A stretch of 64,000 bases of DNA, taken from contig JAJAGP010000556.1 in assembly GCA_025084515.1 (NCBI GenBank), positions 186,001 to 250,000 of the forward strand, read 5' to 3'. The notes beneath the pieces are model-generated. The model searched no databases and was not told the origin of the DNA. It saw nothing but the letters and a program-made list of their open reading frames with translations. Position 1 is the stretch's first letter, and each line of letters opens with the position of its first letter. The DNA is from Ancistrus triradiatus (lineage: Eukaryota > Chordata > Actinopteri > Siluriformes > Loricariidae). Shown here in pieces: positions 1 through 12,059 of this stretch. Position numbers and translations under genes: made by a program.

Positions 1-1227
1 TATATAGTGTGTTTGTGTCTGTGCTTTTATTATACACCTTTGTATTCCCCAAATTTGCATGTACAGATCTGCGCTGTTTAACATCCAGCCAATCAACATC
101 CGTTGACTTTAATGACCGAGGAAATAAAAATGTCTTATACATATCTAATTCACGCCTGAATGACAGAAAGCTAGTATGAGTGAACCCTTGCGACACCTTT
201 TGACTATTGTACAGTACAGTACTAAATGTTTTAATATTGTGTTTCTATTTTCATATTGTTTAATCAATAGTACTGTTTAAAATCAAACACTATGTGCAAA
301 ACTGTTATATCAACTGCTATGTGACTATGGTAATATCCATTTCGTTCAGTGTCCTGTTTCACAGAATGTATCCCAGTATCCACGGCTAAGCCCGGACTGG
401 TCTTAAATCAGTTGTTAAAGACCTAATGTGCCCGGCCTGTCAGGGTCTTAAAGGGAGCTCTGGCCTTCGATGTCTGCATCCCATAAAGTGTCTCGAAACA
501 AATCCCCCTAACGCGCTCGCAGACAATTTCCCGCCTCTTCTGAATCTTCTGGGAACCCGACCAGCATCAGAGCTCTGACTGTCCTCAGATGGGAAGATCT
601 ATTTTATATGTTGGCCGGATGCGGCCCGTGGGGCCTTTAAGGGAAGCAGCAAGAAGAAGACGACGAAGAAGAAGTAGTTTCTACCCTTAAAGCACCATCA
701 CAAATCTCGCAGCGCTCACTGCCCGGGCAGACATCAATCTCGGGTTTGTGTCGTGCTCCGTGTTCTGTAGAATTATTGATCTGTGCATTGTGCGGCATGA
801 GCTGGGCTGGTCAGTGTGGGCGGCGAGGTTTACTGACCATAAAGGAGCAACGTTAAAGGATTATCTGTCATTTGACATTGTTAACCACTGCGCTTCATTC
901 ATCTGCTTGTCGTGGGGTTTAGGTTCCTATATGAACAGAGTGATGCAGTGAGTGTGTCTGCTCGGCTGTGCAACTTTTCATCGATATTCACACTCTGTGC
1001 ACATAGTCAAGTACAAAAAGAACCTAGCCCTAAAACAACCCATGCAAGATGCCCCTGAATGCTCTTAAAGTCCCTCTTACTTGGAATGGACTTCCACTGG
1101 ATGTCCGAATGGCCGAGTCTCTTACCATCTTCAAACAGCGACTAAAGACTCGTCTCTACCTATTCCCTCCACTTTCCACTTGACAATTAGTTGCTCAAAC
1201 TGTCCTTTAATTGGGTCATTCAACATA
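1..1227. other. No gene recognised
   Basis: No reading frame here looks like a conserved protein, and no tRNA-like or rRNA-like sequence is visible. The 450-730 stretch is somewhat GC-richer and purine-rich near 640-680 (GAAGAAGAAG runs), but I see no splice-flanked exon. Around 1,046-1,190 is a phrase (ACTTGGAATGGACTTCCACT and following) resembling dispersed LINE or SINE tails of fish genomes. I would not name it further. Confidence 0.5.
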
Positions 1228-1321
1228 AAGCCGTGGTTCCCATTCTGGGGTCTGCCCAAAACATCACAGGGGGGTGTGCAGGGCTTTGTCTACTCAGAGG
1301 TGCTTTGAGTTTATTCACTGT
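1228..1321 (+). repeat. Left end of a hAT-like MITE (family H)
   Basis: This piece matches the left ends of the elements at 39801-40130 and 62188-62550. Shared features are a start near GGTTCCCA..CTGGGGTCTG, then a CAAAACATCACA phrase and GGCTTTGTCTACTCAGAGGTGC. The right half is missing. The family assignment to hAT rests on the 8-bp target duplication around the 62188 copy. Confidence 0.55.
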
Positions 1322-1668
1322 TAAGGCACGACGAGGGAGCAGGAGCAAGCGAATGCAAGTTCCAGTAAAAATAAAAGTTTATTAATGAAATAGCCTAGGG
1401 AAACCAGGGAATACATGCAGTAACCCCAGCACAGGAACGACATTGGACAAACCACTGAACCTAGGAATAACACAAAGCTAAAACTCCGAAAAGACACAGA
1501 ACTTAGAAATAACAAGGCTACCAAACACAGGGTACGAAAACAGAATCTAGAACTAACCGCAACAGACCACAGGAGTAGTAGGCATACCAAGAGATAGCTT
1601 AACAAACAGGACTCAGAACCTGGAAACAACACGGGAAGGTACAAAAGAACTAGAAACAAGCACAGCTA

Positions 1669-2406
1669 CAGTGGTGCTTGAAAGTTTGTGAACCCTTTAG
1701 AATTTTCTGTTTTTAGAATTTTCACACAAGTCTAAAAGTAGACAAAGAGAACCCAGTTAAACAAATGAGACAAAAATATTATACTTGGTCATTTATTTAT
1801 TATTGAGGAAAATGATCCAATATTACATATTAGTGAGTGGCAAAAGTATGTGAACCTCTAGGATTAGCAGTTAATTTGAAGGTGAAATTAGAGGCAGGTG
1901 TTTTCAATCAATGGGATGCCAATCAGGTGTGAGTGGGCACCCTGTTTTATTTAAAGAACAGGGATCTATCAAAGTCTGCTCTTCACAACACATGTTTGTG
2001 GAAGTGTCTCATGGCACGAACAAAGGAGATTTCTGAGGAGCTCAGAAAAAGAGTTGCTGATGCTCATCAGGCTGGAAAAGGTTACAAAACCATCTCTATA
2101 GAGTTTGGACTCCACCAATCCACAGTCAGACAGATTGTGTACAAATGGAGGAAATTCAAGACCATTGTTACCCTCCCCAGGAGTTGCCGACCAACAAAGA
2201 TCACTCCAAGAGCAAGGTGTGTAATAGTTGCCGAGGTCACAAAGGACCCCAGGATAACTTCTAAGCAACTGAAGGCCTCTCTCACATTGGCTAATGTTAA
2301 TGTTCATGAGTCCACAATCAGAAGAACACTGAACAACAAGGGTGTGCATGGCAGGGTTGCAAGGAGAAAGCCACTGCTCTCCAAAAAGAACATTGCCGCT
2401 CGTCTG
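1669..2406 (+). mobile_element. Tc1/mariner element, 5' half only (family T1)
   Basis: The left terminal repeat starts CAGTGGTGCTTGAAAGTTTG directly after a TA, the Tc1/mariner target. From there the sequence runs collinear with the near-complete copy at 34780-36213. This includes the GAGGAAAATGATCCAATATT block of the terminal repeat and the start of the transposase. Similarity stops near 2,406, inside the transposase before the catalytic domain, so the element is truncated. Confidence 0.85.
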
Positions 2407-2499
2407 GAGTCCACAGCGGTCCACAGGGTCCGCGGCCATCATAATCCACGAGAGGATTGTGGGCGATGTAGTCCTGATTGCCCAAAACCAAAACAATAA
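2011..2499 (+). pseudogene. Truncated Tc1 transposase, DNA-binding half
   Basis: The frame starts at the usual Tc1 ATG (MARTKEISEELRKRV) and stays open through the N-terminal paired-like helix-turn-helix region, with the motif LHQSTVRQIVYKWRKF typical of Tc1-family recognition domains. After about 132 codons similarity to Tc1 ends and roughly 30 unrelated residues follow before a stop. The DDE catalytic domain is absent, so it cannot cut DNA itself. The open frame also runs upstream to an ATG at 1933. A full transposase of this family has about 340 residues. It is most likely a decayed relic whose first half happens to be uninterrupted. A DNA-binding repressor role is conceivable but unsupported. 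Confidence 0.75.
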
Positions 2500-2586
2500 G
2501 GATTAACTGGGGTATGGCTGAGGGACCTAACATTTACCCATGTTAAATACAATTAAAATAACACACTCACATTTTTATCTAAAATT

Positions 2587-2700
2587 ACAGTGGTACCTCA
2601 GTTCTTGTGGTTAATTCATTCCAGGTTTGTCGAGAACCGAAAACGACGAGTACCGAGCTAAATTTTCTATAAGGAATAATGTAAATTGAATGAATTGAAT
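2587..2700 (+). repeat. End of a TA-flanked MITE (family M)
   Basis: It begins CAGTGGTACCTCAGTTCTTG after a TA and continues with a block on GACGAGTACC and GGAATAATGTAAATTGAATG. The same block is found at the left end of the element at 23661-24486. Only one end is recognisable here. Confidence 0.6.
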
Positions 2701-3419
2701 GTTGTACGCCCCAGTAAAGCAAGTTTTCTCGACTCCTGTGCGGGGTTCCCTGTCAGTTGGCCCAGTGTGAATGTCCAGTGTTTGGTCTCGCCTTATCCGA
2801 GAGCAGATATAAATAAAGGCTTAAAGTTGAATAGGAAATATCGCTGTACATATTCACCTCCAGTATGTGTGAGAGAGAGCGCGAGAGAGGCTGAGGTCTT
2901 AGGAAGCGGAGTAGAATGAAGAGTCCTATTGATTGCCGAATCCCAGTTTTACAGCAGGTCTGTGAGTTATAGGCTCTGATGAGAAAGAGAGCCGAGTGAG
3001 GGAGAGAGGGGGAGCGAATATCAGAACACAATCTTTCAGCTCACAGACGACTCCGAATTAGGTCCAGCGGATTTATAGGACTGCAGGAAACACACACACC
3101 AGAGCAAACGTCAGCTTAGCGTGTCATTGTCTGTCAGCAGGTCTTACGAGGTATAAATTCTTTACCCTTCACAACCCCTGAAAAATGTGGTTTGTTTGTT
3201 TTTTTTACTGTCAGTTCTGCGTTGAGGAATAGCAGGGCTTGAATATTTCAGGAAACCCTGCTCTTATTTATTCACTCTTTTCTTTGGTCTCATCCGGGCA
3301 TCAAATGGAAAATACCCACAGTTTGTTATGTGAGGCTATATGTTTTAATAAGCACCATTTTGTCTTGGTTTTTCTCTGATGATGCCTGTGTGCCTTTAAT
3401 GGCTAAAAGCCTGACTGCA
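2701..3419. other. No gene recognised
   Basis: The segment has purine-rich runs (GAGAGAGAGCGCGAGAGAGG near 2,872) and low-complexity T tracts. Short frames here show no family resemblance and no conserved splice-flanked exon. Confidence 0.5.
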
Positions 3420-4775
3420 AGGATTGGGTTTATGTCCCAGTACTTTTGGTCACATGTTTGCATTCAAGTATTTTTAGACCACATGTGGGTTTGTGTCCCA
3501 ATACGTTTGGCCAAGTGTGGTTAAGTCTCAGCAATTTTGGCCACGTGTGTTTGTGTCCCAATAATTTTGGCTACATGTGGGTTTAAGTCCCAATACTTTT
3601 GACCACATGTTTATGTCCCAATATTTATTTATTTTTGGCCATGTGTGTTTGTGACCCAGCACTTTTGACCACATATGGGTTTGTGTCCCAATACTTTTGG
3701 CCACATGTTTATTTATGTCCCATTATTTTTGGCCATGTGTGTTTGTGACCCAATATTTTTGACCATGTGGGTGTGTGTCAGAATATATTTGACCACGTGG
3801 GGGTTTGTGTACCAATGCTTTTGGTCACATGTGGGTTTATGTCCAAATACTTTGGGCCACATCTTGTTTTGTATCCTAGTATTTCAGGCCACATGGGTTT
3901 GCGTCCTAATACTTTTGGCAACATGTGTGTTTGTATCCCAGTATTTTAGGCCACATGTGTATTGTGTCCCAATACTTTTGGCCATGTGGGTTTATGTCCC
4001 AGTTTACTTGGCCACGTGTTGGCTTGAGTCCCAATACTTTTGGCCACATGTGTTTGTGTCTCTGTACTTTTAGCCACGTGCGGGTTTCTGTCCCAATTCT
4101 TTTGGTCACATGTGGGTTTGAGTCCCAACACTTTTGGCCACGTGTGTTTGTGTCTCAGTACTTTTAGCCACGTGCAGGTTTCTGTCCCAATTCTTTTGGT
4201 CACGTGTGTTTGTGTCTCAGTACTTTTAGCCACGTGCGGGTTTCTGTCCCAATTCTTTTGGTCACATGTGGGTTTGTGTCCCAATATTTTTGGCCACGTG
4301 TGGGTTTGTGTCACAATACATTTGGCCACATGTTTTGTATCTCATTAATTTTAGGCCACATGGGTTCGTGTCCTAAGACTTTTGGCCATGTGGGTTTATG
4401 TCCCAGTATACTTGGCCACGTGTTGGTTTGAGTCCCAATACGTTTGGCCACGTGTGTTTGTGTCTCAGCACTTTTAGCCACGTGTGGGTTTTGTCACAGT
4501 TCTTTTAGTCATATGTTTTGTATCCCAGTAATGTTAGGCCACATGGGTTTGTGTCCTAATACTTTTGGCCACGTGTGTTTGCATCCCAGTATTTTAGGCC
4601 ACATGTGTATTGTGTCCCAATACTTTTGGCCATGTGCATTTATGTAACAGTATACTTGGCCACGTGTTGGTTTGAGTCCCAATACTTTTGGCCACGTGTG
4701 GGTTTGTATTCCAGTACTTTTGGCCACAGGCTTGTTTATGTCCCAGTACTTTTGACCATATGTGGATTTGAAAAT
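3420..4775 (+). repeat. ~33-bp minisatellite, about 40 units
   Basis: About 1.35 kb is built from diverged copies of a unit reading roughly TGTGTCCCAATACTTTTGGC followed by CACRTGTGGGTT. The period varies around 32-34 bp. Many units carry the palindrome CACGTG, others CACATG. A higher-order pattern is present: the block containing TAGCCACGTGCGGGTTTCTG and CCAATTCTTTTGGTCAC recurs around 4,048, 4,146 and 4,207. Because the period is often a multiple of three, long repetitive frames occur on both strands; they are by-products. A stray unit sits in gucy1b2 intron DNA at 39218-39252. Confidence 0.92.
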
Positions 4776-5108
4776 ACAGAGATACACTTTTTTTTCCTTG
4801 ACTCGCACACCCCTAATAGGTAGTTCCCGCTTTCAGAGTGTAAATTCATGCCTGATTTACAAGCTGTTGTCAAGGTCACACATCTCTCAGCTCGCTGTGT
4901 TGCACTGCTGAGTGACAGATGTGCTTTCATGAGCACGGAGACAAATAATGAATTTGTTACGATATTCAGCAATTACTGCTTTTAATTGAAATGCGGCTTG
5001 GTCCAGGGACAGGAAATAAGGTAATGGGCAGAGACCCAGCACTTTTAGAAGTTTAGATTTGTAAATGGACCATTTCCTACACATCCCATAGCTTTCCTTT
5101 CCTCACAG

Positions 5109-5170
5109 GCACAAAGTCCATCTCACACAACAGCTGGAGGAAATTAAGAAAATTAGGCGTACAGGACCAG
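5109..5170 (+). CDS. Possible isolated exon of an unknown gene
   Basis: A 62-nt segment is bounded by a strong acceptor (a long pyrimidine tract ending TTTCCTCACAG) and a strong donor (CAG|GTACGTGAG). Two phases are open: one reads HKVHLTQQLEEIKKIRRTGP, the other TKSISHNSWRKLRKLG and so on. I do not recognise either. No neighbouring exon with compatible phase was found, so it could be an internal exon of a gene with large introns, a non-coding RNA exon, or chance. Confidence 0.25.
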
Positions 5171-6699
5171 GTACGTGAGCCTGCCAGGTGGACAGGAGGA
5201 CGTTCAAGACGTTCCCTTAATTGGCTCGCACCCATCTTGTAGCAGACACGCTGTAGTGAGAGCTGTTTGGAGGGTTTTGACAGGTAACACGCCGCAGCCG
5301 CGTCTGAGAACCGGAGAGGGGAGAAACAGCTCTGGCTCATTAGAAAACACCTCTGTGAAATGTGATCACTTGTCACGCTGTCCTGCTAAAATTACAGAAT
5401 AATTACACTCGCCACTAAGGGAGGCACGGCGGCGCAAGCAGTTCCAGACATGCTCTTCTCATCTGTGTGGAATTTGCATGTTCTCCTCATGTCTTACCAA
5501 ATGTTGTACACATCACTTTCAGCCTATTTTCTCTCAGCCCTAATTAGCAAGTTTCTTCATACACCTCAGAGCCAAGTGTGTGTACATTTTGGAACATGAC
5601 TGTGAGGTTTGGCACTGATGCTTTCAAATAAGCCCTAGCATACATTTGATATTCCCATTACAGTATGAACTGTTTAATTAGATCAGATTCCTAAGTTAAT
5701 TGCTTGTTCATTTGCTGGCAGTTTAGTATTATTACACAAGCCAATCAACGCTGCGGATCCATGAGCAGAGGTGGGAGTTAAAGAGCAGACCTTTCCACTC
5801 ACCTTTCCGGATGAGCTTCTTAGCTTCCGTTTGGACTAGAGACTTCTTCCTTCATATTGAATGAAATTAGAAAAAAGAAATGAGGAAACTTCTGGAATCT
5901 GACCATCACTTAACAGCAGTTTGGGAGAGGCACTCGGCTTTCCAATTAAAATCACACGCTACTTTAAGGAATCCATGGTTGATTGGATCTAGATGCAGAG
6001 AAACTGGTTTCACCCTCTAGGAGTGCTGGAGGTGAAACCATCCTTCATAATTATTTAATATATTATATACCTTACACAAAAGTCAATATTCACATGAGGG
6101 AAGGAGTGAGGGTGCCTGTGGTACTGCAAGTGGGCTAGGAGGAGGGGCTGTGTAAATGGCGGGAAAATCAAACAAAGAGCTCAGCACAAAATGGAGGCTG
6201 CAAAGACAAAATGGTGTCCACAAACAAAAAGGAACACAAAGATGAATAAAACTGAGGTTGAGACGAGTTTCCATCGATCTCCCCAATATCTTTCCATCAG
6301 CCCCTCAAACAAAACTGAAATCAAAGTCTCATCAAATTGAAGTTGAGCTGGATTTCCCCACAACCTCCCAACCTCAAACCAAAGCTTATTTAAACATAAC
6401 CCATGGCTAAATTGAACCATGCCTTTGTTCTTTCATTTTCTTTACTGATTTGCTGTTTTAAGCATTATCTCTGAGTTTTCTTACTTTCTCTGTCAACCTT
6501 CTCAGCTTCAATATTTTCCTTTCACCAAGCTTTTGTTTTCTCTCTTCCTCTTTCTGCTGTCTTTTTAAGCAGTACTTATACTTCTTAATCACTTTCCACT
6601 TCATCAAACCTCTCTTTTCTCTCTTAGAATCTCAGCTTACTTTCTTTAAAACTTCTCTCTTTACGCATGAGTGTATTTTCATTCTCTTTTGACTTTTTT

Positions 6700-6850
6700 T
6701 TCACAGACACACAAACAAAAGTTCAGCTCTTTTACCGGCAGCATCTCATGTAAACATACTGCGCTGCCACTGGAGTTTGGCCAGTATAAATAGTAAGGCA
6801 GCCAGGTGCAGCTCATAATAACTGATTGCGTTGAACGAGATAAACCATGT
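6700..6850. repeat. Unnamed dispersed repeat, copy 1
   Basis: The core shares with 32490-32650 the ordered phrases TTTACCGGCAGCATC, CTGCGC..GCTG, GCCAGTWTAAATA and AGCCA.CTGC. Both copies are preceded by several hundred bases of pyrimidine-rich DNA. The family is unknown to me. A promoter-like TATAAATA lies in the core, so an LTR remnant is one possibility. Confidence 0.45.
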
Positions 6851-9800
6851 GACAGTGCTGTGACTGTACAAAGCGCATTTGCTGCCCTCTGGTGGTGCCT
6901 CCAGGTGTTGCTGGTGCTCTGACAATACTTCACACAGTTCGCATGAAAGGAAAAACAGCCCCAGTTAACCATGGGTTTTGTGTCACCTGAACACAGAACC
7001 CATTTCCATTAAAGGAAACCTCCTCAAGCTGCCCATTGTCGTTTGTTAAATTTCTAAGTTATTTCCTCCGTGCATATTCAGTGACAAAACTATTCTTATG
7101 CCTGATTTTTAGGCTCACTATACTTTTCTCTCTTATTGTGCATGCTCTGTGTTTGTGTTGATGCTGGACAGATAATTTTGAATAACCTTTTCACTCATTA
7201 CCAAGGTCAGCAATAACTGGAGCTGACTACACGTTGCTAGTTTTATTGTTATAACTCCCTGCAGAGCCCATTCCTGAATGAAAGCTAATAAATACAGCAC
7301 ATGCATTAAAAAAACTGTTTATAACCTCCCAGTACAGTTTCTGCTCCATATTTTCCTTTCTGCTCGTCCGACTTCCTGTCCTTGGGCTGCACACCAAAGC
7401 TTGGATGTTACATCACGCGTGATCATTAATGATTAAGCAGCCCAGGACTTCGGCGGGTATTTATGTAATGGCGATGCAAAACAACTTCACCAACCTGCTA
7501 GTAACTCTGCCCATACATATTTCATCATGGTTTAGAAGTAAGAAACTGTGGAAGTAGAGCATATATGGAATATATTTTATTATAATTACGTTTAGTTCTG
7601 TTTTATTCATAGTGTTATGTAATATTAAAGCCGTTCCGCATAAGTCCAGACTGTAACTGAAGTCATTAGCAGGAACTCATGGTTTGCTGGTTTGTGTACT
7701 CACATTGTTAGGTTTGAAATGAATGCAGGATAATGGGGGGCAAAGGTTGAATGTCTGCTTGCAAATTGGACAAATTAAGGTCATCATAAATACAATTGCC
7801 ATTTGATGACTGACTGAAATTTGCACCTGGGTATCTCCCTAGTGCCGCTTTGCCAGGCAGCTATTTTTGTTCCTGGTTTCTCTCTCCTTCTTCTCTTCAG
7901 TGGAGATATTCTAGGTTTGTCAGCTTCGTTGTGATCTTTTTTTGCTGGCACTGGCATTCTTTGGTACTCACATCGCGAGGCGACAGCAGTAGATGCAAAT
8001 GCAATGTCTGTAGTCACCTCAGCCTTTGCAGTGACACATTTAGCCAGCCATGTAATTCATTTTGATTAGCATCAGCGTTTGGGGAAGTTAGAAAGGTAGA
8101 TCCTGGCAGGGGGAGAATTCCTGGGAAAAACAGAAATTTACACCAGAAAACATTGTAAACTATAAATTTTAAAATCATATAGTAATATGTATTGAAAGAA
8201 CTTCTTAGAGCTAATTATTGACGCAAAAACATTGTTTTTAAGTGTTGCATCATTAAATTCCTCCCTTCATATGCCTCACAGTGGTTTAGTCAACTGAATA
8301 TCATCGCCTGGACCCAGACATTTTATTTTATACCGTTACAATTGATACATTATAAATTATTATACATGTGTAAGTTGTCCTACATTTGGTGGCGTAATTG
8401 TCCATGGCTAGTTTTTCAAGATGCCAACAATGAGTAAATATTTCTGATAAAGCTTTTCTTCTGAGGTATTTCTTCTGCTTTTATAACTCTACTTAAAGCT
8501 CTAAATATGTTCTTGTAAAGCTAATGTCACAGACTATTAGATCATAGACATATTTAATGCCTACAGTGCAAATTCATACTGAAACCAGCTTCATGATGCT
8601 TGTCATTGTATTTAGGAATATATATAAGTGGCATTACAAAAATCTGTAGCCCCATATATACATTTAATACAACAGTACTTTGGAAGCACCTTTGGCATCC
8701 CCTCAGTCCCCTTTTCCACTCTTGAGAAATGTTTCTGTTTATTGTCACCACAACTTTGAATACACTTTTAAATTATTCCCTAAAAACCCATATTAATCTG
8801 CACCAACTAGAAAATACAATGAGAACAGCAGATAGCCCTTACATGCCTTATTTAAGAAAGAAGAGAGTTCATGCTCAAATTCGAATCGTTGTTTGTATGA
8901 CATTTTTCAAGTTTTCCCAAGACAGTTTGGGAAAAAAATATCTGCTCAGCAGATGTCACGAGAGCCATCGCGGCTTTCGCCAACACTGCAGTCATTAATG
9001 TAATGCCTCCTGCAGGCAACAACGCAACATTTTTAATGCATTCTCATCCCCACTGAGGTTCTAGGAAGGTTCAGAGGCCATTTCCACCAACTCTACAGTT
9101 GCTGTGGCCATTGTGGCAGCCGCTGTTGCTCCCCAGGTGTTGCATGCAAGCTGGTGCTCCCCACAGTTGGGGGACAAACAAGAAACCCATAACATCAGAG
9201 CAGTGGCCAAACCTGAAAATCAGACTTCCTCTTTGTATATGTCCAAGTTACTTTGGCCACCTCTGTCCATGCCACTTTAGTGTGGGCGCATCAAGAGCCA
9301 TGCCTTTGAGGGGGGGGATATGTAGTGTATATTCCATACATACTGCACTACATGTATGAAAACACTGATACAACAGGAAAGACAAGGCACTGAGTTATGG
9401 ATATGGAGTGAACCAGTGAAGGAACTCAGCACCATGAGCTACCATTGTGGCCCCAGAGTCAGGCAGATCACTAAAGTAATATTTCAGAAGTGAACAAGAC
9501 CCTAAAACAAACGACAGTTCATTTACATTTTTCATAGTTTACCGTGTAGACATCAGCAACCCATTACTGGTTGATGTTGTACTTTAAGAATCACAGCTTC
9601 ATCAACACTTTTGCAGCAGCTTGGTAATTTTTTTCTTCCTCCAGATGGCTTATGCACTGTGTGCAGACTGAGCTACTGGGGCAGATGGGAACATCTTAAT
9701 CAGCCCCGACTGCAGTGGAGAGGTGGGATAATAATTTTTCGAGCACATTTTAAATTCATGTATTCAGCCTGGAAACTTTTTATTACAAGCCGAAGTAGAA

Positions 9801-10157
9801 ACAGATGCACAAGCGCAGCTGCGGGAGCTCAGATTTGGGTCAAATGGTAGATTTTCATTTTTGCTTGGGTAGAGCGACGGCAATTTGCTAGCTCACCATC
9901 ACCATGACCCAGGATTCAGATCGGCCGATGGACTCCAGCCCTACTCATAGCTCCCTCGCACCTCTGCTAGAAACTTTCCTAGAAATGATTTGCTGGCTGC
10001 ACAGCGCGGTGGCTTAGGGGAGCAGATTAATTAGCTGAGATGTGCTGAAAGGTCTTCCATATCTGGATGGGATGTGACAGTGCTGTGGGCCTCTGGATCA
10101 ATCCGTCATTATTTCCTGTCTTCCTGGGAATGAGCTGAGATCACCTGGGGCAGCCTG

Positions 10158-10159
<2 letters not shown>

Positions 10160-10213
<54 letters not shown>
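10160..10213. repeat. (GT)n microsatellite
   Basis: About 27 uninterrupted GT units. Confidence 0.97.
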
Positions 10214-10214
<1 letters not shown>

Positions 10215-10689
10215 CAAACACTGACTTTAGCTGCTTTCGATTGAGAAGAAGGACATGTAGCATTTCAGCTTTACCTGCAAGCTTTGGCAGACAGTGACGT
10301 TCACCAGAACACCCTGTGTTCATCATCCGAGACCGGGCACAGCTCTGGAGCCACGGCTTCAACGGCATATTGACAAAACAGTCACTTACAGTAACAAAAT
10401 GCTTATTCTGGCATAAAACTGTTGTTTAATATCTTACTTACATTACTTACTTTTCTGTTGCACAGTCCCGGACCTCTTTGGCAGAATTGATGACCATGTG
10501 TTGTTGTCACGTTTACCGCCATCAATCCTCCACCCTTGCATTATTGCCCATGCATTACATTATGCAAATACTAAATCAGTGCTTGGGAGATGCAGGGATC
10601 TAACTCAAACCAACACATCTGGGTGTTCAAAACCTCCAAAATAAGCTCGTCTTGTAAGGCAGTCCATCACAAGCCTGAAAACAAGCTCT

Positions 10690-11260
10690 TAAATAGAACC
10701 ATAGAACCAGGCGTGACAGATATCCTCAGGTAAAGATCTACAGTATTCAGTCTTATGATTCAAAGGGTAAACAAGTAGAAAAATCTGCTCACAAAAGCAA
10801 AATATCATGTCAGTTGAACTGCAGCTCTTCTGAAATTGTCAAGACCCTAAAGGTACAGCGAACGCCTATTTCACGATCGGCTATTAAAAGAATATGTCAA
10901 TGCTTTGAAAAAGCAGGTGATGTTGCCAGAAAAAACATCTGGAAGGCACAAAAGCCTCTTGCCACAGACACGACCACCTGCTGAGATATACAGTTCTCAA
11001 AGACTTCAAGATCTCAAAAACAAAGACCAGAAGGTTGTCTAATGCAAGCTTTCTGTGTTGAAGATGTATTAATGAGCCTAATCTAAAGAAAACAAAGGGC
11101 AGAATGACGTTTCTGTGGACAGACGAATCATGACCGAGTCCAGAGATGGGTTTTTGAAGATCTGTTTAGAATCGCAAGAGTGAACGCATCTCTGCTACCA
11201 TTAAGGATCACCTGTCTAAAGCTCACCCTATGATTTATGATCTGTATATTTTGATTTGGC
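10690..11260 (+). mobile_element. Degenerate Tc1-like relic (separate family)
   Basis: Pieces follow Tc1 transposase order. Around 10,830 a stretch on CTGAAATTGTCAAGACCCTAAAGG precedes a helix-turn-helix-like part. Near 11,109 TTTCTGTGGACAGACGAATC matches the Tc1 segment holding the first catalytic Asp (WTDES-like). Stops and frameshifts interrupt every frame, and no terminal repeat was found. The sequence differs from families T1 and T2 elsewhere in the window. Confidence 0.5.
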
Positions 11261-12059
11261 CCAGATGTTTTATTTGTTCCGGCACTGGCGTCCCCTCCAC
11301 GGCAAGCCTGACCCCTTGTGACCACCCTGACCAAAGTCAATGAAACATATCATCAGATTCAGTCTGTTTGCAGGCAGCACATGAATACAAATCAAGCTGA
11401 AAGACCTGTCTCTTAAATCTGCTATGACTGAAAGCAATATAAGTTGTCCTGTTCTGCACCCAACAACTTTTTTACACACCAGGTGGTCGTTTGATTACTC
11501 TCATGTTGACCACTGAGGGCCTAATAAAACAGCAGATCCACCTCTTACCATCTTCAGGTTTGTGGGCTAACAATGCCCTCTTCAGGCAGGACACTTGCAC
11601 TTCTTATTCTCTTTATTCGATTTCTGTGCTGACTTTATCATCACTTTTGACCCAAAACAGTATTATTTTTTGCAACGCATAACACCAGACTCCATGAATA
11701 AGTGTGGGAACGCGTACACGGTCGAGTGCAGCCAAAACGCATAACGCAAAATAGTCTCACGACACTTTCTAAAGATTCAAGTATACTCTAATAAATAGCA
11801 AAAGTCATCATGGCCGTAGAAAGCGACACAAGCGAATCGAGTCAAGAAAACACTGTAAAGCTCTTTCCCCAAAGGGGGCTAAAGTCCATATTTGGATTCA
11901 GCAACGAGGTCGACTCAAAAGGGATCTAGAGGATACAGTCCAAGGAAACGTTGTACAAAAATAGCATGTGTAAAAAGTTGCGCGAGAGCCTGTGGCCAGC
12001 GTCTCTGCCCGCTGTCTCTCCGCATGGGTTCTGACAGCTCAGCGAGGGCGCCCAGCGTT
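11261..12059. other. Downstream flank of nr0b1
   Basis: No further gene is visible. The part nearest the nr0b1 stop is presumably its 3' untranslated region. A minus-strand AATAAA lies at 11612-11617. Confidence 0.5.
11612..11617 (-). terminator. Candidate poly(A) signal of nr0b1
   Basis: TTTATT on the plus strand is AATAAA on the nr0b1 strand, about 445 nt past the stop codon. It is the first perfect hexamer I noticed on that strand downstream; use is not shown. Confidence 0.3.

Larger units (their letters stand above)
4776..10159. other. Long stretch without a recognised gene
   Basis: Apart from the exon-like segment at 5109-5170 and the repeat at about 6700-6850, I recognise no gene. A fragment at about 5417-5495 (GGCACGGCGGCGCAAGCAGT, then GTGTGGAATTTGCATGTTCT) resembles the common fish repeat with a GGCGGCACGGTGG head. 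The rest is AT-rich with short, non-conserved frames. Confidence 0.5.

Noticed and set aside
3675..4808. Long repetitive frames on both strands (FGHM/CPNTF-type repeats)
   Set aside because: They lie wholly in the ~33-bp minisatellite; the period being a multiple of three keeps frames open on both strands.
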